Assembly: GCF_009742705.1 (NCBI RefSeq)
Contig: NZ_WPCU01000010.1
Coordinates: 695,911-759,910, forward strand
Length of the DNA stretch: 64,000 nucleotides
Source of the DNA: Auraticoccus cholistanensis
GTDB lineage: Bacteria; Actinomycetota; Actinomycetes; Propionibacteriales; Propionibacteriaceae
Direction of reading: 5' to 3'
In this document: positions 58,518 to 64,000 of the stretch, piece after piece
How the letters are laid out: each line of letters starts with the position of its first letter
Position numbering within the stretch: the first letter of the stretch is position 1
Program-made: the position numbers and the translations under genes
The notes under the pieces: model-generated
The model's input: only the letters and a program-made list of their open reading frames with translations
Told to the model about the DNA's origin: nothing
Database searches by the model: none

Positions 58518-59614
58518 GCGCCGTGCCCGACGAGGCCGGCGCGCTGGTCCTGCAGGGCCTGCGGTGGTGGTCGGTCCGGCACCCGCTGCGTCGCCCGCTG
58601 GCGCACGCCTCGGTCACCACGTCCACCCTGCAGGCGCTGGTGGTCCGCGCCGACTTCGCGGGCGTCTCGGGGTGGGCGGAGGTGCGCACCGACGGCGGCT
58701 ACGCCACCGGCGAGGACGCGGCCGTCGTGCTCACCGCCCTGACCGGCACCCCGCTGCTCGGCCGGACGGTGCAGCAGGGCACCGCCGGGCTGCTGCCCCG
58801 GTCCCGGCTGGCGGCGATGGCCCTCGACGTCGCCGCCCACGACGCGGCCGCCCGCCTGGCCGGGCGTCCCCTGCACCGGCTGCTCGGCGGCCCGCCCACC
58901 AGCCGGCTGGCGACCCACGCCCAGGTCCCCTTCGGCACGGTCGAGGAGGCCGGGGTCCGGGCCCGCGAGGCGGTCGGCGCCGGCTTCACCCGGATCAAGA
59001 TCCGCGTCGGCGGACCGGACGTGGGCCACGACGTGGCCCGGGTGGCCGCCGTGCGGGCCACCGCGGGGGACGGCGTCGAGCTGCTGACCGACGCCAACGC
59101 CGGCTGGGACGTCCCCCGCGCGGTCGAGGCGGCCCGCCGGCTCGCCGCGCTCGGGGTCAGCTGGCTGGAGCAGCCGGTGTCCGGGGTGGCCGACCTGGCC
59201 CGGGTGAGCGCCGCCGGCGGCGTCCCGGTCCGGGCCGACGAGTCCGCCCGCGACGCCCGGGCCGTCGCGGACCTGGCCGCCGCGGGTGCCGTGCAGGGCG
59301 TCCACCTCAAGCTGGAGAAGTGCGGCACCGTCGCCGCGCTGCGCGCCGCCGTGTCCGCGGCCCGCTCGGCCGGGCTGTCGGTCGCGCTGGGCCAGATGGA
59401 CCAGGGACGTCTGGGCTGCGCGGCCACCACGGCGCTCGCCGTCGGGCTCGGCGTCGAGGAGGCCGAGCTGTGGGGCTGCGCCGACATCGACGCCGCCGAC
59501 GACGTCGCCGGCCCCCTCACCCTGCTCGACGGCGCGGTCCTGGTCCCCCAGGGGCCCGGGCTCGGCGTCGAGACCACCCTCACCGCACCACCGTCAGGAG
59601 CCCTGCCACGATGA
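58514..59614 (+). CDS. enolase-superfamily enzyme (mandelate racemase/muconate lactonizing family)
   Basis: 366 residues; GTGA overlap with the aminotransferase. Barrel metal ligands Asp193 (TDAN), Glu219 (LEQPV) and Asp242 (ADES). Opposite-face Lys266 (HLKLEK) as in dipeptide epimerases, but the KxK motif reads Lys162-Ile-Arg164, replacing the usual catalytic Lys with Arg. One-base chemistry (dehydration, cycloisomerisation or a changed epimerisation) is more likely than simple 1,1-proton transfer. Confidence 0.9.
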   Translation: MSAVPDEAGALVLQGLRWWSVRHPLRRPLAHASVTTSTLQALVVRADFAGVSGWAEVRTDGGYATGEDAAVVLTALTGTPLLGRTVQQGTAGLLPRSRLAAMALDVAAHDAAARLAGRPLHRLLGGPPTSRLATHAQVPFGTVEEAGVRAREAVGAGFTRIKIRVGGPDVGHDVARVAAVRATAGDGVELLTDANAGWDVPRAVEAARRLAALGVSWLEQPVSGVADLARVSAAGGVPVRADESARDARAVADLAAAGAVQGVHLKLEKCGTVAALRAAVSAARSAGLSVALGQMDQGRLGCAATTALAVGLGVEEAELWGCADIDAADDVAGPLTLLDGAVLVPQGPGLGVETTLTAPPSGALPR

Positions 59615-60840
59615 CCGACCAGACCGCCCGCGTCGCACCGCCCTCCGGCGCGCCCGCCCCCGACGTCCCCGCCCCCGACGTCCCCGCCCCCGACGTCCCC
59701 GCCCTCGACGTGGTCGCGCTCACCCGCGCGCTGGTCGCGGTGGACAGCACCAACCCCGGCGGCGACGAGCCCGCCGCCCTCGCCGTGCTCGCCGACCTCT
59801 TCAGCAGCCGCGGGCTGTCGCCGGAGGTCGACCGCTACCGCGACGGCCATGCCAACCTCGTGGTCCGGGTCCCCTTCGGCCCCGGGCCCACGCTGATGCT
59901 CAACTCCCACATCGACGTGGTCCCGGCCGGCGGCGGCTGGGCCCACGACCCCTTCACCCCAGTGGTGGCGGACGGGCGCCTGTACGGCCGGGGCAGCGCC
60001 GACGCCAAGGGCAGCCTGGCGGCGATGGCCGTCGCGCTGCTGGAGCTGGTCGACTCAGGCGCCGCGCTGTCCGGCACCGTGGTCTTCACCGCCGTCGGCG
60101 ACGAGGAGGGCGGCAGCACCGGCGCCCGCCACCTCATCACCTCGCTGCGCCCCGACGCCTGCGTGGTGGGCGAGCCCACCGGTCTGCAGCTGCTGTCGGC
60201 GCACAAGGGGTCGGTGCGTCCGGTGATCGAGGTCCGGGGTGTCCCGGCGCACGCCGCCACCCCGCACCTGGGCGCGAACGCGGTCGAGGGCGCGGCCGAG
60301 CTGGTGCTGGAGCTCCGCCGGCTCGCCGTCGAGCTCCTCGACCGCGACCACGAGCTGACCGGCGGGCCCACCATGACCACCGTCTTCGTCAGCGGCGGCG
60401 AGGCGCCGAACGCCGTGCCGGAGCGCTGCCGGATCACCCTCGACCGCCGGCTGGTGCCCGGCGAGGACGACGCCGGCGCGCTCGCCGAGGTGCAGGCCGT
60501 GCTCGACCGGTTCAACGCCGGCCACCCCCGGCTGAGCGCCGCCGTCGTCGAGTGCGCACCCAGCACGGGCGGCCCCTCGGAGACCCCGCGCGACCACCCC
60601 TTCGTGGCCGCCGCGGTGGCCGGCATGGCGGCCGCCGGCGAGCGCACCGACCTGGGCGGCCTGGTCGTCAACTGCGACATGACGACCTTCCGCGCCGCGG
60701 GGGTGCCGACGGTGATCGTCGGCCCGGGCACCCTGGAGGTGATGCACGCCATCGACGAGCACGTGCCCGTCGAGCAGCTGCACCGGGCGGTGGCCGTGCA
60801 CCGGGCCATCGTCGAGAGCTACCTGGCCGGTGCCCGGTGA
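59611..60840 (+). CDS. M20-family metallopeptidase/deacylase (ArgE/DapE type)
   Basis: 409 residues; ATGA overlap. Metal-binding NSHIDVVP, YGRGSADAKG (bridging Asp), TAVGDEEGGSTGA (catalytic and ligand Glu), VGEPTG, and a late His in the helical end. Central dimerisation domain present. Residues about 16-35 are a Pro-rich repeat (APDVP units). Hydrolyses an N-acyl amino acid, dipeptide or carbamoyl compound. Confidence 0.94.
   Translation: MTDQTARVAPPSGAPAPDVPAPDVPAPDVPALDVVALTRALVAVDSTNPGGDEPAALAVLADLFSSRGLSPEVDRYRDGHANLVVRVPFGPGPTLMLNSHIDVVPAGGGWAHDPFTPVVADGRLYGRGSADAKGSLAAMAVALLELVDSGAALSGTVVFTAVGDEEGGSTGARHLITSLRPDACVVGEPTGLQLLSAHKGSVRPVIEVRGVPAHAATPHLGANAVEGAAELVLELRRLAVELLDRDHELTGGPTMTTVFVSGGEAPNAVPERCRITLDRRLVPGEDDAGALAEVQAVLDRFNAGHPRLSAAVVECAPSTGGPSETPRDHPFVAAAVAGMAAAGERTDLGGLVVNCDMTTFRAAGVPTVIVGPGTLEVMHAIDEHVPVEQLHRAVAVHRAIVESYLAGAR
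59656..59713. repeat. 15-bp tandem repeat in the M20 gene 5' end
   Basis: Three identical 15-base units GCCCCCGACGTCCCC at 59656-59700, then a partial fourth. Encodes Ala-Pro-Asp-Val-Pro repeats as a flexible N-terminal arm. Confidence 0.9.
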
Positions 60841-61652
60841 GGCTCGCCCTGGCCCAGTGCGGGCCCGCTCCCGACGCCGACCCCGTCGCCGGCTCCGTCG
60901 CGGCCGTGGCCGCCGCGGTGACCCGTGCCGGCGAGCAGGGCGCGGAGCTGGTCGCCACCAGCGAGCTGGTGGTGGGCGGCTACCGCACCGACCTGATCCG
61001 GCAGGGCGACCTGCCGACGGTGCTGGCGGGGCCCGGCGACCCCCGGCTGGACCCGCTGCGGGAGGCGACCCGCCGCTCGGCCACCACCGCCCTGGTCGGG
61101 GCGGCGGTCGCCGGCCCCGCGGGCGCGCTCAACGCCCTGCTCCGCATCGCCCCGGACGGCGAGGTCGACGTCGTCTACGCCAAGGTCCACCTCTGGGAGG
61201 AGGAGCGGCGGGTGTTCGTGCCCGGGTGGGGGCCGGTCCTGCTGGAGCACGCCGGGGTCCGGATCGGGCTGGGCATCTGCTACGACGCCGCCTTCCCCGA
61301 GTACTGCCGGGCGCTGGCCCGCAGCGCCGACCTGCTGCTGTTCTCCTCCGCCTTCGCCGCCGGCGAGGAGGAGCGCCGCTACGACATCTACCACCCGTCC
61401 CGGGCGCTGGAGTCGGGCGTGCACGTCGCCGTGGTCAACGCCGTCGGCGAGCAGGGCGGTGCCACCTTCTTCGGCCGCAGCCAGCTCCTCGACCCCTGGG
61501 GGCGGCGCACCGCCGTGGCCGGGGACGCGCCCGAGGTCGTCGTGGTCGACGTCGACCCGGCGGCGTGCCGCACCGCCCGCCAGCAGCTGCCCTACCTCCA
61601 GGACCTCCAGACCCACTACGCCGTCACCACCGCCGGAAGGAACCCGTCATGA
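60837..61652 (+). CDS. carbon-nitrogen hydrolase (nitrilase superfamily amidase)
   Basis: 271 residues; GTGA overlap. Glu43 (TSELVVGG), Lys in VYAKVHLW (about 118) and Cys in GICYDAAFPE (about 149) complete the catalytic triad. The sequence is of the amidase/N-carbamoyl branch, not a true nitrilase. Cleaves an amide or ureido group to acid and ammonia. Confidence 0.93.
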   Translation: MRLALAQCGPAPDADPVAGSVAAVAAAVTRAGEQGAELVATSELVVGGYRTDLIRQGDLPTVLAGPGDPRLDPLREATRRSATTALVGAAVAGPAGALNALLRIAPDGEVDVVYAKVHLWEEERRVFVPGWGPVLLEHAGVRIGLGICYDAAFPEYCRALARSADLLLFSSAFAAGEEERRYDIYHPSRALESGVHVAVVNAVGEQGGATFFGRSQLLDPWGRRTAVAGDAPEVVVVDVDPAACRTARQQLPYLQDLQTHYAVTTAGRNPS

Positions 61653-62797
61653 CCCCCGTCTTCAGCCGCGAGGAGCAGAGCTCGCGCCTCCACCGCTTCC
61701 AGCGCCAGCTGCAGCAGCAGTCCCTGGACGTCGCCGTGGTGAACACCCCCGAGAACATCTGCTGGCTGACCGGCCACGAGACCTCCGGCTACTACACGTA
61801 CCAGTGCCTGGTGGTGCCCGCCGAGGGCGAGCCGACGCTGCTGCTGCGCGAGACCGAGGTGGTCAACGGCGAGGCCACGACGTACCTGGACGACATCCGC
61901 GGCTTCGCCGACACCGAGGACCCGCTGCAACGCACGGCCGACCTGGTCCGCTCCCACGGCAGCTTCTCGCGGGTGGGCCTGGAGTCGCGCTCGTGGTTCT
62001 TCGTGCCGGAGAACCACTCCCGCCTGGTGGCTCTCCTGGGCGCGACGGAGGTGGTCGGCGTCGACCAGCTCGTCGCGCAGCTGCGGCTGGTCAAGTCGCC
62101 GGCCGAGATCGAGCGGCTGCGGGCCGCCGCGGCCATCACCGACGCCGGGGTCCGGGCGGCGGCGCTGGCGGCCGTCCCGGGCGCCCGCGAGCGGGACGTC
62201 GCGGCGGTGGCCTTCGCCACCATGATCCAGCAGGGGTCGGAGTACGTCGGCATGGAGCCGTTCGTGGCGTCGGGGCCGCGTGCCGGCAACATCCACGCGT
62301 CCTGGTCCGACCGGGTCATCCAGCCGGGCGAGGGCGTGCTGCTGGAGATGGCCGCGTCCAGCGGGCGCTACCACGCGCCCCTGATGCACACCGTCTGGAC
62401 GGGTGAGCTGGACCCGGTGGCCGCCGCGATGGCCGAGGCCTGCCGGGCGGCCCGCGACGCCACCGTCGCCCTCGTGCGTCCCGGTCGCACGCCGGCCGAG
62501 GCGCACGCCCGCTGCCGCGCCACGGTGGACTCCTTCGGGCTGCTGGACACCTACCGCAAGCGCAGCGGCTACTCCGTCGGCATCGCCTTCGCCCCCGACT
62601 GGGGCGAGGGGCACATCCTGTCGCTGCAGGAGACCGAGCACCGCGAGTTCCAGCCGGGCATGGTGGTGCACGTGGTGCCCACGCTGCGCCGGGCCGGCGT
62701 GGGCGGCCAGGGCTTCTCGGCCACGGTGCTGGTCACCGAGGACGAGCCCGAGGTGCTGACCAGCTGCGACGTCACCGAGCCCGGGAGCCGACCGTGA
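61649..62797 (+). CDS. M24-family creatinase/ectoine-hydrolase-like protein lacking metal ligands
   Basis: 382 residues; ATGA overlap. N-terminal creatinase domain (NTPENICWLTGHETSGYYTYQC) and pita-bread domain. The canonical M24 metal ligands are changed: EMAASSGRYHAPLMHTV in place of the DxG/SDxTRT Asp pair, PGMVVHVVP without the Glu, and a final GFSATVL instead of RIEDTVL. SVGIAFAPDWGEGHIL matches creatinase and DoeA-type enzymes, which hydrolyse C-N bonds without metal. So probably a cyclic amidine or similar C-N hydrolase, not a prolyl peptidase. Confidence 0.88.
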   Translation: MTPVFSREEQSSRLHRFQRQLQQQSLDVAVVNTPENICWLTGHETSGYYTYQCLVVPAEGEPTLLLRETEVVNGEATTYLDDIRGFADTEDPLQRTADLVRSHGSFSRVGLESRSWFFVPENHSRLVALLGATEVVGVDQLVAQLRLVKSPAEIERLRAAAAITDAGVRAAALAAVPGARERDVAAVAFATMIQQGSEYVGMEPFVASGPRAGNIHASWSDRVIQPGEGVLLEMAASSGRYHAPLMHTVWTGELDPVAAAMAEACRAARDATVALVRPGRTPAEAHARCRATVDSFGLLDTYRKRSGYSVGIAFAPDWGEGHILSLQETEHREFQPGMVVHVVPTLRRAGVGGQGFSATVLVTEDEPEVLTSCDVTEPGSRP

Positions 62798-63222
62798 CCG
62801 CGGCGCCGCGGCCGGCCGGTGCGTACCGGGTGGCGCTGCGGCACGGCGACCAGGTGTTCGTGGCGGGGATGACCCCGCGCGAGGGCGACACCCTGCTGGT
62901 CACCGGCCAGGTGGGCAGCACCGTCGGCCTGGACGAGGGCGCCCGGCTGGCCGGGGTCGCCGCCCGGCGGGCCCTGGACGCGGCCACCACCTGCCTGACC
63001 GGGTCCGAGCGGCTGCTGCCGCTGTCGATGACGGTCTACGTCAGCACCCGCGAGGCCGACCTGCCGCTGTCCGCCGTCGCCGACGGGGCGTCGGAGGTGG
63101 TGGCGGAGGCGACCGGCTCGCTGCCGGTGCGGGCGGCCGTCGGCGTGTCCGGTCTCCCCGGCGGGGCCCCGGTCGAGGTGTCGCTGGTGCTGACCGCGGT
63201 GGGCGGGGGTGACGGTGGCTAG
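62794..63222 (+). CDS. RidA/YjgF-family imine deaminase
   Basis: 142 residues; GTGA overlap. The catalytic Arg is kept in LPVRAAVGV (about 111) and the Glu in APVEVSLV. Releases ammonia from reactive 2-imino acids, fitting the aminotransferase and dehydrogenase in the cluster. Ends with a rare TAG stop overlapped by the next gene. Confidence 0.9.
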   Translation: MTAAPRPAGAYRVALRHGDQVFVAGMTPREGDTLLVTGQVGSTVGLDEGARLAGVAARRALDAATTCLTGSERLLPLSMTVYVSTREADLPLSAVADGASEVVAEATGSLPVRAAVGVSGLPGGAPVEVSLVLTAVGGGDGG

Positions 63223-64000
63223 ACCGCGGGTGACCGTGCTGGAGGGTGACGTGCCGGTGCAGGGGCTGGAGCCGCTGCAGGACCTCGTCGACCTCGTGGT
63301 GGTGGACGCGGCCGGTTTGCCGGCGGTGCTGCCGAGCACCGAGGCGCTGTTCCTGTGGGACTTCTTCTCCGACGCCGCGCCCGACCTGGTGGCCCGTGCT
63401 CCCCGGCTGCGCTGGGTGCACGTGGCCGCGGCCGGGGTGGACCACCTGGTCACCCCCGAGCTGGCCGCCTCCGAGGTGGTGGTCACCAACGCCCACGGCG
63501 TCTTCGACCGTCGCATCGCCGAGTACGTGCTGGCCTGCGTCAGCGCCCACCTCAAGGACCTGCCCGCCACCTGGGCCGACCAGCCGGCACGACGCTGGCG
63601 CACCCGGGAGACCACCGACCTGGCCGACCGGTCGGTGCTCGTGGTCGGCGCCGGGGGCGTCGGCCGGGCCTGCGCCCGCCTGCTGGGCGCGGTCGGGATG
63701 CGGTGCCGGCTGCTGGGCCGCACCGCGCGCACCGACCCGGAGCACGGTCAGGTCCTCGGGGCCGACGACCTCGCCGACGCGGTGGCCGAGGCGGACGTGG
63801 TGGTGATGGCGGCGCCGCTGACGGAGCAGACCGAGGGGCTGCTGTCGCGGCAGGTGATCGCCCGGATGCGGCCGGGGTCCTTCCTGGTCAACGTGGGCCG
63901 GGGGCGCACGGTGGACCAGGCCGCGCTGACCGAGGCGCTGCTGTCCGGGCACCTGGCGGGGGCCGCGCTGGACACCTTCGTGGTCGAACCGCTGCCGGCC
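63215..64000 (+). CDS. D-isomer-specific 2-hydroxyacid dehydrogenase (3' end outside window)
   Basis: 262 codons visible from GTG 63215, overlapping the RidA stop by eight bases. NAD-binding [14 protein letters not shown], then [11 protein letters not shown] containing the substrate Arg; the late Glu/His pair lies at or beyond the edge. The N-terminal half with [18 protein letters not shown] is typical of glyoxylate/hydroxypyruvate reductase-like enzymes. It likely reduces the 2-oxo acid made by the cluster. The operon continues past 64000. Confidence 0.93.
   Translation, partial: MARPRVTVLEGDVPVQGLEPLQDLVDLVVVDAAGLPAVLPSTEALFLWDFFSDAAPDLVARAPRLRWVHVAAAGVDHLVTPELAASEVVVTNAHGVFDRRIAEYVLACVSAHLKDLPATWADQPARRWRTRETTDLADRSVLVVGAGGVGRACARLLGAVGMRCRLLGRTARTDPEHGQVLGADDLADAVAEADVVVMAAPLTEQTEGLLSRQVIARMRPGSFLVNVGRGRTVDQAALTEALLSGHLAGAALDTFVVEPLPA

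Overview
The window is very GC-rich, gene-dense chromosomal DNA from an actinobacterium. Evidence for this: GTG starts and 1-4 base gene overlaps are common, the nitroreductase-like DsbA protein resembles mycobacterial Rv2466c, a group II truncated haemoglobin (trHbO type) and a mycobacterial-type RpiB are present, and many genes seem to be leaderless with a TANNNT or CANNNT box 6-8 bases before the start codon. A Propionibacteriales-like genus is my guess; nothing here fixes the genus. No prophage, insertion sequence, CRISPR array or rRNA was seen. Both window ends cut through genes.

Layout. 1-2079: a secreted von Willebrand A protein divergent from a helix-turn-helix regulator, with an inverted repeat between them. 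2230-7901: a decayed alpha/beta-hydrolase fragment, a zinc alcohol dehydrogenase, the rpiB-unknown-hydrolase operon, an extensin-like lipoprotein and an Rv2466c-like protein. 8056-14699: pepN-nif3 and the pyrR-pyrB-pyrC operon. 14704-22308: a sugar locus (phytanoyl-CoA dioxygenase-like protein, AraC regulator, ABC importer without its ATPase, frameshifted GH78 alpha-L-rhamnosidase). 22384-31041: OsmC, Gfo/Idh/MocA oxidoreductase, truncated globin, GH13 alpha-glucosidase, TPR protein, double-hotdog thioesterase, long-chain acyl-CoA ligase, thiolase. 31098-35073: YceI and MarR genes divergent over two operator-like palindromes, then a fused FAD/Fe-S dehydrogenase. 35104-42968: amidohydrolase, inositol monophosphatase, UbiA-like membrane protein, mannitol dehydrogenase family, ArfB, tautomerase, EttA. 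43203-50096: SSB paralogue, two dynamin-like GTPases, PrsW protease, tRNA-Arg(TCT) and three small genes. 50150-53911: YbaK-like deacylase, MFS transporter, XRE regulator, methionine aminopeptidase, oligoribonuclease, tRNA-His.

54232-64000 is one long translationally coupled catabolic cluster: amino-acid-type ABC importer, GntR regulator, PLP aminotransferase, enolase-superfamily enzyme, M20 deacylase/peptidase, nitrilase-family amidase, creatinase-like M24 protein, RidA and a D-2-hydroxyacid dehydrogenase (cut by the window end). It starts behind an 18-base perfect palindrome of the GntR type. Together the genes suggest uptake and stepwise amide/C-N hydrolysis of a nitrogenous compound, then transamination, imine clean-up and reduction of a 2-oxo acid. 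The substrate is unknown. This is the best candidate for an undescribed system. Secondary points of interest are the MarR/YceI switch, the 61-base hairpin at 24167, 11-base AT-rich direct repeats at 48871, and active-site substitutions in several enzymes.
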